From NCBI GenBank assembly GCA_964529285.1, contig CAZGWK010000013.1, positions 1-64,000 on the forward strand: DNA of 64,000 nt, in the 5' to 3' direction. The translations under genes and the position numbers were made by a program. This document shows, piece by piece, positions 9,674 through 18,980 of this stretch; within the stretch, counting starts at the first letter, position 1, and every line of letters starts with the position of its first letter. The notes beneath the pieces are model-generated. The model saw nothing but the letters and a program-made list of their open reading frames with translations. It was not told the DNA's origin and made no database searches. Source of the stretch: SURF-21 sp964529285. GTDB lineage: Bacteria; Actinomycetota; Geothermincolia; Geothermincolales; RBG-13-55-18.

Positions 9674-10594
9674 TCACTCCTCGAGTACATAGGCGCATGA
9701 TCCTTGCGCCCGCGCCTTCAGGAGGACCTGGGCGCCCCACTCCGCCATGGCCGCATAGGTGGCGACGAAACGGAAGGCGTTGCATACCCCCCCGAGGGTG
9801 AGATTGACGTAAGGTACGTGTATGAGGTCGCCACGGTAATCGTAATATGTAAGCTCGCCGAGATTGCGGTGTTGTTCGAAGTAATGCTCCAGCCGCTCTT
9901 CCTCGAAGCGTTCGATCAGGGATTCGCACAGGGAAGGGATCTCGGCGCTGGGAGCGAGGAAAAAGAACTCCTCGTAGGAGGGCTGCCCCAGAAAAGCCCC
10001 GCCTGCAGGGAACCGGGACACCGCGTCTTCCAGAAGTCGCGAGACGTGCAAGAGCAGCCTGTCGCCGCGGCTGATGCCGTAGGCCTCCCGGTACTCCCGG
10101 AAGTTGTCGATGGCGGCGAAAACTGCGGTGAAGGTGTCTCCTTCGTGCAGGCGCCGGTTCACTTCCCTCTCGATGGAGGGAGCGCCGGGCAGACCGGTGA
10201 CGGGGTGTGACGATAGCTCCTCCTTGCTGCTGCGGATGTGTGCCTTGATCCTGGCCATCAACTCCTGGTTGTTGAAGGGCTTGGTGATATAGTCGACACC
10301 CCCGGCCTCCAGCCCCACTATCTTGTCCTCCACCGATTCGCGAGCGGTGAGGAATATTATGGGTATAAGGCGCGTACGCGAACGGGTGCGCAGCTGACGG
10401 CATATCTGTATGCCGTCCATCACCGGCATCATCACGTCCAGGATTATCAGGTCGGGCTGGATGGACTCCGCGAGTTCGACGGCCTTGTTGCCCTCCTCGG
10501 CGACGTGCACCTCGAAGTCCTCGTCCTCGAGGTAGAATTTTACCGCCTTGAGGATCTCCGGCTCGTCGTCTATGAACAGTATTCTTCCCTGCAT
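9674..10594 (-). CDS. Response regulator with degenerate GGDEF output domain
   Basis: The protein has 306 residues from ATG 10594, which is preceded by AGGAAGGGG on the minus strand; the open frame extends 69 codons further without a good site. The receiver domain has Asp9/Asp10, Asp53 (ILDVMMPVMDG) and YITKPF. The output half (about 135-290) begins with VTGLPG and has a diguanylate-cyclase-like layout, but the GG(D/E)EF signature is PSYEEF, so cyclic-di-GMP synthesis is unlikely. It may act by protein interaction. It is the first gene of the operon with the OmpR-type regulator and kinase, suggesting a three-component arrangement in which one kinase may serve two receivers. Confidence 0.85.
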   Translation of the reverse strand: MQGRILFIDDEPEILKAVKFYLEDEDFEVHVAEEGNKAVELAESIQPDLIILDVMMPVMDGIQICRQLRTRSRTRLIPIIFLTARESVEDKIVGLEAGGVDYITKPFNNQELMARIKAHIRSSKEELSSHPVTGLPGAPSIEREVNRRLHEGDTFTAVFAAIDNFREYREAYGISRGDRLLLHVSRLLEDAVSRFPAGGAFLGQPSYEEFFFLAPSAEIPSLCESLIERFEEERLEHYFEQHRNLGELTYYDYRGDLIHVPYVNLTLGGVCNAFRFVATYAAMAEWGAQVLLKARAQGSCAYVLEE

Positions 10595-10921
10595 AGGACC
10601 CCTTCCTGACTCCTGTAGATATATTACCGCTGGCGCGCGCTTTGTCCAACACCGCGCCTCGCTCCGGGGAAGGCGGCCCGGTCCGCTGAGAGTGTCGATA
10701 TGCCTACAGGTTAGGCCGCAATGAGCCGAATAAATACACAGGCAATGGACATGATCCCAGGTAGGGACTAACATAATATTACAAGTAAGGGAAGCGGACA
10801 TTTTTGGGAGCGGGGGAACCCCGCTCCCACGCGGCCCTCAGGCAGGCATGAAAGCAAGGACAGGAGACGTGGATTCCGCCGTCTCGGACGAGGATTCCGG
10901 GCGGGATACGAAGGGGGTGCA
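10595..10921. other. Divergent intergenic region with a GC-rich hairpin
   Basis: This 327-bp stretch separates the minus-strand regulator operon from a plus-strand secreted-protein gene, so it should hold both promoters. I cannot assign convincing -35/-10 pairs. A perfect 10-bp stem with a 3-nt loop lies at 10806-10828, preceded on the plus strand by TTTTT. Because the T-run is on the wrong side for either strand, it does not read as an intrinsic terminator. No open frame in the region looks coding. Confidence 0.5.
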
Positions 10922-10942
10922 GTGACAGTGGATGAGGCAAGG

Positions 10943-12001
10943 ATGAGTAAAGGGTGGCGTCGCCTGGTGGCGATCTCCTGCACCCTGCTCCTCGCGGGAA
11001 GCTTGTTCCTGTTCCTGGGCATGACGGTCTGGGCACAGGACGAGCCGCAGCCCGCTGATACGGAGCAGCCGGTGGAAACGGAACAACCTGCGGAGACGGA
11101 GGAGACGGCCACGCAGCCGGCCCAGACCTCCGAGCAGGACGGCCTGACCATCGATTACTGGGAGCCCCAGGTGGGCACCCGCACCGTCTACTATATAAAC
11201 GACTACATGAACGATATCCACGGTAACATCTTCGGGACGAGTATGCTGGGGTACTGGGACGCAGTGCTTCTCTATTCGACCAGTATAAGCCCGATAAACT
11301 ACTCCAGCGATTTCTATTATTCGGTCGAAGCGCTAAGCGAGATGGTCAGTGTCTATTTTGACCTCGAGGGTCCCTGGTACTTCAATATGACGACGCCGTT
11401 TAAGTACATAGAGGAAGTCATAGGAATACACGAGGCGCCCGATGCGGACAAGTTCCCCGAGGCCACGTACGCAGTGGATTACCTGGTCATTGGCTCAGGA
11501 GGATGGCGGATCTGGGGCACCGAGTATCGCAGTAACGATGCGACTGAGAAGACATGGAAGGTCTGGGGCACTACGATGGAATATTTCCCACCGGGCGAAA
11601 CTTACTCCGTAAAAGAGCTGTATTATACACGCAGCCCGATCGACAGGAAGACCCCGGTTGCGCAGACAATAGCTGCATTTCCCATGAGCGTGGGGATGAC
11701 CGGTCATGTAGACGCTATCTTTGTAGAGGGTTCCGGGTTGAACGAGACTTCCGGTTCGGCGACTTACGAGGTGATCGCGGGAGGAGAACTGTCTTTGCCG
11801 GCAGGTACGTATGATGCCCTGCTCTTCAAGTACGATTGGACATCTCCGCCAGACGGTGAACAGTTCACGCAGATCGAGTACGTATGGTTCGTGCCCGAAA
11901 TCGGTTTCGCCGTTGACGCTAAGAGCTTGCCCAACATCCTCGGTCCGACTTTCGGGGAAACCGTTGATGCTGCAGTACTGGAGGAACAGACGACCCCGTA
12001 A
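10943..12001 (+). CDS. Secreted protein of unknown function
   Basis: I place the start at ATG 10943 (352 residues), because it opens directly into a signal peptide (KGWRR, a Leu-rich core, then VWAQ). A GTG at 10922 behind AAGGGGGTG is the alternative, but it would add acidic residues before the signal. After the signal comes a low-complexity Glu/Thr/Gln/Pro linker, then a beta-rich domain with many aromatic residues (about 70-345). A hairpin follows the stop. I do not recognise the family; the fold may resemble DUF3108-like lipid- or polymer-binding beta proteins, but that is a guess. It is likely extracellular or surface-associated. Confidence 0.65.
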   Translation: MSKGWRRLVAISCTLLLAGSLFLFLGMTVWAQDEPQPADTEQPVETEQPAETEETATQPAQTSEQDGLTIDYWEPQVGTRTVYYINDYMNDIHGNIFGTSMLGYWDAVLLYSTSISPINYSSDFYYSVEALSEMVSVYFDLEGPWYFNMTTPFKYIEEVIGIHEAPDADKFPEATYAVDYLVIGSGGWRIWGTEYRSNDATEKTWKVWGTTMEYFPPGETYSVKELYYTRSPIDRKTPVAQTIAAFPMSVGMTGHVDAIFVEGSGLNETSGSATYEVIAGGELSLPAGTYDALLFKYDWTSPPDGEQFTQIEYVWFVPEIGFAVDAKSLPNILGPTFGETVDAAVLEEQTTP

Positions 12002-12025
12002 AGCAACACTGCGAATTATATCGGG

Positions 12026-12046
12026 GGGCGGCCCGCCGGGCCGCCC
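12026..12046 (+). terminator. GC-rich hairpin after the secreted protein gene
   Basis: A perfect 9-bp stem (GGGCGGCCC) with a GCC loop begins 24 bp after the stop codon. There is no T-run, only CTCGTT, so termination may be weak or factor-aided. Confidence 0.55.
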
Positions 12047-12235
12047 TCGTTAGTGTCCGCGGACGGGCACGGATACCTTATCTTAATGGGAGGAAGGCTT
12101 ATCGTGGCGTTGCCCCCGCCCTCCGGCGAAGAGCCTTATAATATAGTCTGCGTTTCGTGATATATTACTCGGGGCGCGGTAGAAGCAGCGCCGCGCTCGG
12201 GCAAGTGAGTCGAAGGTCGAGCCTGGAGGTGCGAG

Positions 12236-13852
12236 ATGCGATGGGCTAAGGTCTTCCCGGTGTTCATTCTGCTGGCCGCGCTGGTCCTGTCGGCGGCTCC
12301 CCTCGCCGAGGCCCAGGTGATCGCGCAGGTTCCCGTGATAGACAACATCCTGCCTTCAGCCGCCTGGAGGGGCACTCCCGTGGTCATCCAGGGCAGCGAT
12401 TTCGGCAGCCTGCAGGTACCCTTCATCAGCACGGTGACCTTCAACGGCGTGGACGCCGGTTCGGCCATCGAATGGAGCGACAGCTATATCGTGGTCTTCG
12501 TGCCCCAGGAGGCCACCTCGGGTCCCGTGGTCGTTAGCAATCTCTTCGGGGAGAGCGAGCCCTACGAATTCACCATCTACGAGCAGCCCCCCGCCGTACC
12601 CTGCTACTTCGCGGAGGGCACCACCCGCGCCGGCTTCGAGGAGTGGCTGACGCTCTACAACCCTTACGACGTGGAGCACACCGCAACCGTGACCTACCTG
12701 GTGGCCGACGGGGCTAACCGCATCCGCTACTACAACATCCCCGCCCACGCCCGGGTGAACATTTACGTCAATTCCGAGATCGGTTCCGACCGCGACGTCT
12801 CCCTGGTGGTGACGGGCACCGAAAGGCTCTATGCCGAGCGCCCCATGTACTTCCGTTACAAGGACAGCTGGACGGGCGGCCACTGCAGCGAACCGGCACT
12901 GGATACCAGCAATACATGGTTCTTCGCGGAGGGCACCACGCGCGCCGGTTTCGAGGAATGGCTTTGCCTGGCCAACCCGAGCGCCGTGGACGCCGAGGTC
13001 GAGGTGACTTTTGTCTTCTCGGACGGAGGGGTTGTGACCCTGCCCTACACGGTGCCGGCATGGAAGAGGTACACGGTCGACGTGAACGCTACCATTGGGC
13101 CGGAAAAGGACGTAGCGATAGTGGTCAATTCCGACCAGCCTGTAGTCGCGGAGCGCCCCATGTATTTTTCCTACCGCGGCATGTGGGACGACGGGCATAT
13201 CAGCATTGGGGCGCCTGCCGCCCTCAACACCTGGTATTTCGCGGAGGGCACCACGCGCGCCGGCTTCGAGGAATGGCTTTGCCTTGCCAACCCCAACGGA
13301 AAGGACGCCGAGGTGGAGGTGACGTATCATCTCGCTTCCGGCGATGAGATAAAGCAGTACGTCACCGTAGCGGCGGCGAGGAGGCACACCATCTTCGTCA
13401 ACTCCATCATCGGTCCCGAGCAGGACGTCGCCATAAAGGTCGATTCGAGCCATCCTGTAGTCGCGGAGCGCCCCATGTACTTCGATTACCGCTCGCAATG
13501 GAACGGGGGCTCTCTCTGCATCGGTGCGGAGGCCCCCTCCAACTCCTGGTTCTTCGCGGAGGGCAGCACCCGCGAGGGCTTCGAGGAGTGGCTTTGCCTG
13601 CTCAACCCGGGTGATTTATACGCAGAGGTAAACGTCACCTACGTATTCCAGGACGCCACCACCCGGACACAGGACCTTATTCTGGCGCCCGGCCAGCGCT
13701 TTTCCGTTAACGTCAACGAAGTGGTGGGCCCCGGCAGGGACGTGGCGATATGGGTGGAGTCGGGACAGGGAGTGGTGGCCGAACGCTCCATGTATTTTTC
13801 CTATCACGAGGCCTGGGACGGGGGGCATACCGCCCTGGGCGTAGCGCCTTGA
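12236..13852 (+). CDS. Secreted IPT/TIG protein with four 105-residue repeats
   Basis: The protein has 538 residues, with ATG 12236 behind GGAGGTG. A signal peptide ends near ALAEAQ-type residues (about 1-27). Residues 32-115 resemble an IPT/TIG immunoglobulin-like domain (VIDNILPSAAWRGTPVVIQG). Four repeats then start at residues 123, 228, 333 and 438, an exact period of 105. Each opens (W/C)(Y/F)FAEG(T/S)TRxGFEEWL and closes AER(P/S)MYF. The repeat is the same family as in the caspase-like protein at 3983 but a different subtype (TTRAGFEEW against YTGGxFDTW). The repeats are very similar even at nucleotide level. No membrane anchor or sorting motif is present. The likely role is adhesion or surface structure. 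Confidence 0.8.
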   Translation: MRWAKVFPVFILLAALVLSAAPLAEAQVIAQVPVIDNILPSAAWRGTPVVIQGSDFGSLQVPFISTVTFNGVDAGSAIEWSDSYIVVFVPQEATSGPVVVSNLFGESEPYEFTIYEQPPAVPCYFAEGTTRAGFEEWLTLYNPYDVEHTATVTYLVADGANRIRYYNIPAHARVNIYVNSEIGSDRDVSLVVTGTERLYAERPMYFRYKDSWTGGHCSEPALDTSNTWFFAEGTTRAGFEEWLCLANPSAVDAEVEVTFVFSDGGVVTLPYTVPAWKRYTVDVNATIGPEKDVAIVVNSDQPVVAERPMYFSYRGMWDDGHISIGAPAALNTWYFAEGTTRAGFEEWLCLANPNGKDAEVEVTYHLASGDEIKQYVTVAAARRHTIFVNSIIGPEQDVAIKVDSSHPVVAERPMYFDYRSQWNGGSLCIGAEAPSNSWFFAEGSTREGFEEWLCLLNPGDLYAEVNVTYVFQDATTRTQDLILAPGQRFSVNVNEVVGPGRDVAIWVESGQGVVAERSMYFSYHEAWDGGHTALGVAP

Positions 13853-13921
13853 TGTTATAATCTCAAGGTGTGAGCGCGGCAGAAAGGATGTTAGCTCGTG
13901 GTTTTCGGCAGGTGAACGATC

Positions 13922-14689
13922 TTGGATGAGGATTGCATCAGGCGCGCCGCACAGATGATCCTGGAGTCGATCCAGGTGGTGGCGCTCACGGGAGCGGGTA
14001 TATCCGTGGAATCCGGAATCCCTGACTTCCGTTCCCCTGGCGGCCTGTGGACCAAGTACGATCCCCTCCTGTACGGCACCTACGAGTCTTTTGTGAACCA
14101 TCCCGAACGTTTCTGGGAGATGGCCAAGGAGCTCAACCCCACGCTGGAGAACGCCGAGCCGAACCCGGCCCATTACGCCCTCGCCGAACTCGAAAGCCTG
14201 GGAAAATGCAGGACGGTCATCACCCAGAACATAGACCATCTACACCAGCGTGCCGGCTCCAGCGACGTCCTCGAGCTCCACGGCACCCACCGTACCGGCC
14301 ATTGCATGACTTGCAGCCGCGTCTTCAGCCTGGAGGAGATGAAGGAGCTCAGCGGGCACGGCGAATGCGTAGCCTGCTGTCCCGAGGACCAGGCTACCAT
14401 CAAGCCGGACGTGGTCTTCTTCGGCGAACCGTTGAATTCAAAAGTCCTTTCGCGCGCCGCCGAACTGGCATCCACATCCGACCTGATGCTGGTGGTGGGC
14501 TGCAGCCTGGAGGTTTATCCGGCTGCCGCCCTTCCCGAATACACCAGACGCCGCAGAGGAAGGCTGATATTCGTCAACACCGTGTCTACCTGTCACGATG
14601 ACCAGGCGGACCTGGTCTGCCTGGGCAAAGCGGGTGAAGCCCTCCCCGCGATCGTGGATGCCTACAGGAAACTGTCCGCGAGGAGATGA
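13922..14689 (+). CDS. Sir2-family NAD-dependent protein deacylase
   Basis: The enzyme uses NAD+ to remove acyl groups from lysines and releases O-acyl-ADP-ribose and nicotinamide. Length is 255 residues, typical for bacterial sirtuins. The motifs are TGAGISVESGIPDFRS (NAD binding), TQNIDHLHQRAG, catalytic His in ELHGTH, zinc cysteines CMTC and CVACC, VVFFGEPL, and VVGCSLEVYPAA. The in-frame start is TTG 13922, with CAGGTG a few bases upstream; no in-frame ATG fits. It lies between surface-protein and UPF0182 genes with no clear functional link. A target could be the acyl-CoA synthetases of the genome, as known in other bacteria, but nothing here shows it. Confidence 0.93.
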   Translation: MDEDCIRRAAQMILESIQVVALTGAGISVESGIPDFRSPGGLWTKYDPLLYGTYESFVNHPERFWEMAKELNPTLENAEPNPAHYALAELESLGKCRTVITQNIDHLHQRAGSSDVLELHGTHRTGHCMTCSRVFSLEEMKELSGHGECVACCPEDQATIKPDVVFFGEPLNSKVLSRAAELASTSDLMLVVGCSLEVYPAAALPEYTRRRRGRLIFVNTVSTCHDDQADLVCLGKAGEALPAIVDAYRKLSARR

Positions 14690-14880
14690 TCTAAGAGCGG
14701 TGGACAATGGCCGCCTGAAAGGCCAGCGACGGAAAGGGGGTTTTCAAGCGGTGCTTTTGTCTGCTTTTATTAAGGGAACGAATAATATAGAAGGGACCGT
14801 GACGGCAGCCGGCTAGTTTCAAACGGGAAACAGCACGATTGGTCTGGGCTCGGCTCGAGGCTCTTAAGGAGGATTTAAAC

Positions 14881-17802
14881 GTGCCAGAAGAAAAATTCCC
14901 ATGGGATTCCCTTTTCAGGGGTGGGGGTGGAGACGGGGGAGAACTGCCCTCCATATTCCGCCGCAAGGAGGGCAAACAGCCCGCAGAGGGGTTCAAGGAG
15001 AGATGGGACAAGATCAAGCCCCGCACCAAGTGGATAGTGGGGATCGTTATCGTCGTGCTCGTCGTCATCTTTCTCAGCGCGTCCTGGCTCTCTACCTTCT
15101 ACACGGACCTGCTCTGGTACGACGAGGTGGGATATACCTCGGTATTCTGGAAGAGGATAGTCACCCAGATCTGGCTCTTCTTCGCCTTCGGCCTGCTCTT
15201 CTTCGTCATCCTTTACGCGAACATATGGCTGGCGCGGCGCTTCACGCCGCGCTACGAGAAGCCGGAGGGCAATATCTCGCCGATCGAGGAATCGATCGCC
15301 AACTTCCGCGAGTCGGCGGGCAAGTGGCTGGGCCGCGGCCTGATCATTCTCTCGGCATTGATCGCCTTCATCGTAGGTTGGGCATCCGCGGGGCAGTGGG
15401 AGAACGTCCTCAAGTTCTTCAATCACACCGCATTCGGGAAGGTGGATCCCATCTTCGGCAAAGACCTGGGCTATTACGTATTCGAATACCCGTTTCTGCG
15501 CTATTTCACGGGGTGGTTGTTCACCTCCCTTATCTTTATCCTGATCATCACGGCGGTGGTGCATTTCCTGTACGGAGCGATCAATTTCAATGCCGGTAAG
15601 GGCCAGCGCTTCGCGACGCACGTCAAGGTACACCTTTCGGTGCTGGCGGGTATCATCCTCCTCGTCCAGGCATGGCGCTTCCGCCTGGACATGCTGGGCC
15701 TGTTGTACTCGCCGCGCGGCACCGTCACGGGTGCCAGCTACACCGACGTGCATGCCCAGATCCCCGCCTACTGGATACTGATAGCGGCCTGCTTCATATG
15801 CGCCGCGCTGTTCATCCTCAACATACGTTACAAGGGATGGAAGCTCCCCGTGGCGGGGGTGGCGGGCATCGTGATCGTCGCCCTTCTCGCAGGAGCGCTC
15901 TATCCCCTCATCATCCAGAACTACGTGGTAAATCCCAAGGAACTTTCACGGGAGAGTGAGTACATCGGTCATAATATCGAGTTCACCCAGGATGCCTACC
16001 GCATCCAGAACGAGGGCGAGGGCGCAACCATGGACGTGCGCGAGTTCCCCGCCGACCCCGACCTGACATATGACGGTATCGTAGCCAATGCGACGACCAT
16101 CAATAACGTCCGGCTGTGGGATCCACGGCAGCTCAAGCAGGTCTTTATACAGCGACAGGAGCTGCGCCAGCTCTACGATTTCGGCGACGTGGACGTGGAC
16201 CGCTACACGGTCTTCGACGGCGTGTACACGCAGATGATGGTCTCCGGCCGCGAGCTGGTCGTCGATCAGCTGCGCGAGGACGCGCAGACCTGGCAGAACA
16301 CGCATCTGTCGTTCACGCACGGATACGGCTCGGTCATGGCCCCCTCCAACCAAGTCACCTTGCAGGGCGACCCGGAATTGCTCATCAGGAACATCCCGCC
16401 CGTATCCGAGCCTGGCCTGGGCGTGGAGATAGAACGGCCCGAGCTGTACTACGGGGAGATGACCCAGGATTACGTAGTGGTGCGCTCCGGGGCCGATGAG
16501 GTAGACTACCCGCTCGAGGACACCAACAAGCTCGTGGAGCCCTATTACGAGGGCGAGGGCGGCGTACCCGTATCCAATTTCCTGAAGAGGCTGGCTTTCT
16601 CCATCCGCAACGCGGATATCACCTTCCTCTTCAGCGGTTACATAACCAGCGAGTCACGGCTCATGTTCCGCCGCAACGTTAAAGTCAGGGCGAGCGAGGT
16701 CGCGCCCTTCCTGACGCTGGATAACGATCCTTATCTCATGATCACCGAAGACGGGCGGCAGAAATGGATAATAGACGCCTATACCACGAGCGACCTTTAC
16801 CCCTATTCCGAACCCCTCGACCTGTACGATAAGAGGATCAATTACATCCGCAACTCGGTGAAGGTGGTCATAGATGCCTACGACGGCACTCTCACCTACT
16901 ATCTCGTGGACCCGGACGACCCCGTAGCGGCGACGTACGGCAAGATATTCCCCGACCTCTTCACTCCCCTGGAGGAGATGCCCGAGGATATCAAGAGCCA
17001 TCTGCGCTATCCCGAGGACCTCTTCTCCATCCAGATGGAGCAGTATAAGACCTACCACATAAACGACGTGGACGCCTTCTACCAGAAGGAGGACGTATGG
17101 GAGGTCTCCACCGAGACCTACGACGTCAACCAGACCCAGCCCGTGACGCCTTACTACGTCATCCTCAAGCTGCCGGGCGAGGCGGAGGAAGAAATGGTGC
17201 TCATGCTGCCCTTCAACCCGCGCGGCAAGGACAACATGGTGGACTGGGTGGCGGCGCGCTGCGATTTCCCGGACTACGGTAACCTGATCAACTACACCTT
17301 CCCGCCGGGAACGCTGGTCAAGGGAACCCAGCAGTTCGAGGCCCTGGTGGACCAGCAGACGGAGATATCGGAGCAGATAACCCTGTGGAGCCAGGCGGGC
17401 TCCAGGGTGATGCGGGGCAACACCCTGGTCATCCCCATAGAGGGGTCGCTGCTCTACATAGAGCCGTTATACCTTGAGGCCACCAACCCCGCCATCCCGC
17501 AGCTAAGGCGGGTGATAGTCGGCTTCGCCGACCGCATCGAGATGCGGGAAACGCTGGAGGAGGCGCTGGAAGCCATCTTCGGCACGGAGCCCGAGCCTGA
17601 GCCCGAGCCCGAGCCTGAGCCCGAGCCCGAGCCGGAAGCGGTTGGCGACGTGGCGCAGCTCGTGCAGCAGGCGAACCAGGTCTATGACGAGGCGCAGGCG
17701 GCACTGCGCAACGGAGACTGGACGACGTATGGGGCGAGGATAGACCAGCTCAGCCAGATACTGGACCAGTTGGCTGAACTCACATCTGAGCTGGCTCAAT
17801 GA
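14881..17802 (+). CDS. UPF0182 (COG1615) family large membrane protein
   Basis: The protein has 973 residues from GTG 14881, chosen for AAGGAGG at 14866-14872; the in-frame TTG at 14839 lacks support. The first third holds about seven membrane helices, beginning WIVGIVIVVLVVIF and including FYTDLLWYDEVGY, a family hallmark. The rest is a large outside domain (about residues 350-890). Residues 903-918 are eight Glu-Pro pairs. The tail (about 920-973) is a coiled coil such as QLSQILDQLAELTSEL. The family is common in actinobacteria and its function is unknown. Gene context gives no partner. It is probably a surface-exposed envelope protein. Confidence 0.92.
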   Translation: MPEEKFPWDSLFRGGGGDGGELPSIFRRKEGKQPAEGFKERWDKIKPRTKWIVGIVIVVLVVIFLSASWLSTFYTDLLWYDEVGYTSVFWKRIVTQIWLFFAFGLLFFVILYANIWLARRFTPRYEKPEGNISPIEESIANFRESAGKWLGRGLIILSALIAFIVGWASAGQWENVLKFFNHTAFGKVDPIFGKDLGYYVFEYPFLRYFTGWLFTSLIFILIITAVVHFLYGAINFNAGKGQRFATHVKVHLSVLAGIILLVQAWRFRLDMLGLLYSPRGTVTGASYTDVHAQIPAYWILIAACFICAALFILNIRYKGWKLPVAGVAGIVIVALLAGALYPLIIQNYVVNPKELSRESEYIGHNIEFTQDAYRIQNEGEGATMDVREFPADPDLTYDGIVANATTINNVRLWDPRQLKQVFIQRQELRQLYDFGDVDVDRYTVFDGVYTQMMVSGRELVVDQLREDAQTWQNTHLSFTHGYGSVMAPSNQVTLQGDPELLIRNIPPVSEPGLGVEIERPELYYGEMTQDYVVVRSGADEVDYPLEDTNKLVEPYYEGEGGVPVSNFLKRLAFSIRNADITFLFSGYITSESRLMFRRNVKVRASEVAPFLTLDNDPYLMITEDGRQKWIIDAYTTSDLYPYSEPLDLYDKRINYIRNSVKVVIDAYDGTLTYYLVDPDDPVAATYGKIFPDLFTPLEEMPEDIKSHLRYPEDLFSIQMEQYKTYHINDVDAFYQKEDVWEVSTETYDVNQTQPVTPYYVILKLPGEAEEEMVLMLPFNPRGKDNMVDWVAARCDFPDYGNLINYTFPPGTLVKGTQQFEALVDQQTEISEQITLWSQAGSRVMRGNTLVIPIEGSLLYIEPLYLEATNPAIPQLRRVIVGFADRIEMRETLEEALEAIFGTEPEPEPEPEPEPEPEPEAVGDVAQLVQQANQVYDEAQAALRNGDWTTYGARIDQLSQILDQLAELTSELAQ
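17587..17634 (+). repeat. Eight tandem GAGCCN hexamers in the UPF0182 gene
   Basis: The tract encodes (Glu-Pro)8 between the membrane-linked domain and a coiled-coil tail. Units are GAGCCC, GAGCCT or GAGCCG. A 6-bp unit keeps frame when it expands or contracts, so copy number may vary between strains without breaking the gene. Confidence 0.85.
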
Positions 17803-17873
17803 TCCGGAAGGCCCGCGCCTAGAGGAGACCGCACCACCCTCCAGGGTGCAGGGGCCGGAGGTGGCTGCGAAGC

Positions 17874-18974
17874 ATGGCTCTGTGCAAGTGTAAGCAGTGT
17901 GGCCTTCCGCTGCGTTTGTCACAAGGATATATCTGGCCTGGCAACGGCGTCATACTCGCGCGCCAGGATCCCTCCACGCGCATGGTGATATTCGAGTCCG
18001 ACTATAACGTATACGTATGGAACGAACTCGAGGAGCGCCTGGGGGTGAGCATTTCGGACACCATGATCCGCGGGCAAAAAGCCTCTAACCAGGATTATCT
18101 CGACAACCATATTCTCTACGGATGGCGCAAGTATGCGCTGCAGCACATACCCTTGCGCTTTATGTTCGAGCGCATCGCCAACGACCTGTCCCTCTTCGGG
18201 TTCGGCAGCCTCGAACTCCTCGCGTACCGCAAGAAGAAGACGCTGGTGATGAAGGTCAAGCACCCCTTCGACGTCATCTCCATAGCCTGGGGGGCCAAAG
18301 GGGTCTTCGAGCTCGCGGAGAACATGGGCTCGGAGGTGGCATGGATAACTGAAGGAGAGGAAACCATATTCACCATACAGTTCGTGCCCGGTAAAAAGTA
18401 CACGAAGGAGACGGACCTGGAGGCGATGCGCCTGTTAAGGGATGCTAAGAGGGAGCTCTCCCTGGCAGGCAGATTGCTGCCCCCACAGGGCGACAGGGGC
18501 GAGCCCTGCCCTTCCTGCGGTCTCCCGGCCGCCCTTACGGAGCTGGAGTGGAGGGAGGATGAAGGGACCATACGCAGAAGCGACAGCGGCAGGAGGTACA
18601 TCTTCACCAGCGGGCACATCTTCCTCGCTATCATCCGCGACCTCGAGAGAAGCTCCGGCAGGGATGTTGAATCAATAATCACGCAGATAACCAGGGGTTA
18701 CCATCTGCGGGGCCTCAAGGGCATCAACATCCACAGCAGAAAAGGGGCATACCGTGCGGCGGCCAGATACCTTTTCGCCGGTGGTTTTGGCGAGGTAAAG
18801 AGATTCAACTGCGGAGAGGGGTACCTGGAGATGACCATCGTAAACCCATTCTATATACCCAGGCTGGTAGGCCGCATAGCCGGTCTCTTCGAATACGTGG
18901 AGGATCAGGAGGCGGATATCGATTACCGTCTCCCCGATGCCAATGTGCTCGAGCTGGAGATAAGGGCTACTTGA
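17874..18974 (+). CDS. Two-zinc-knuckle, V4R-like duplicated protein (paralogue of 47483-48517)
   Basis: The protein has 366 residues and starts at ATG 17874. It seems to be an internal duplication. Half 1 starts with CKCKQCGLP, then a helical segment (ELEERLGVSISD), then a beta-rich FGFGSLELL ... HPFDVISIAWGAKGVFELAE block. Half 2 repeats this order from about residue 208: CPSCGLP, RDLERSSGRDVESIITQ, then FGEVKRFN ... NPFYIPRLVGRIAGLFEYVE. The last blocks resemble 4-vinyl-reductase (V4R)/HNOB-like small-molecule-binding domains but lack the V4R metal cysteines. It may be a sensor of a hydrophobic ligand; that is inference. The stop lies 6 bp from the convergent sortase gene. Confidence 0.65.
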   Translation: MALCKCKQCGLPLRLSQGYIWPGNGVILARQDPSTRMVIFESDYNVYVWNELEERLGVSISDTMIRGQKASNQDYLDNHILYGWRKYALQHIPLRFMFERIANDLSLFGFGSLELLAYRKKKTLVMKVKHPFDVISIAWGAKGVFELAENMGSEVAWITEGEETIFTIQFVPGKKYTKETDLEAMRLLRDAKRELSLAGRLLPPQGDRGEPCPSCGLPAALTELEWREDEGTIRRSDSGRRYIFTSGHIFLAIIRDLERSSGRDVESIITQITRGYHLRGLKGINIHSRKGAYRAAARYLFAGGFGEVKRFNCGEGYLEMTIVNPFYIPRLVGRIAGLFEYVEDQEADIDYRLPDANVLELEIRAT

Positions 18975-18980
18975 TGATTT

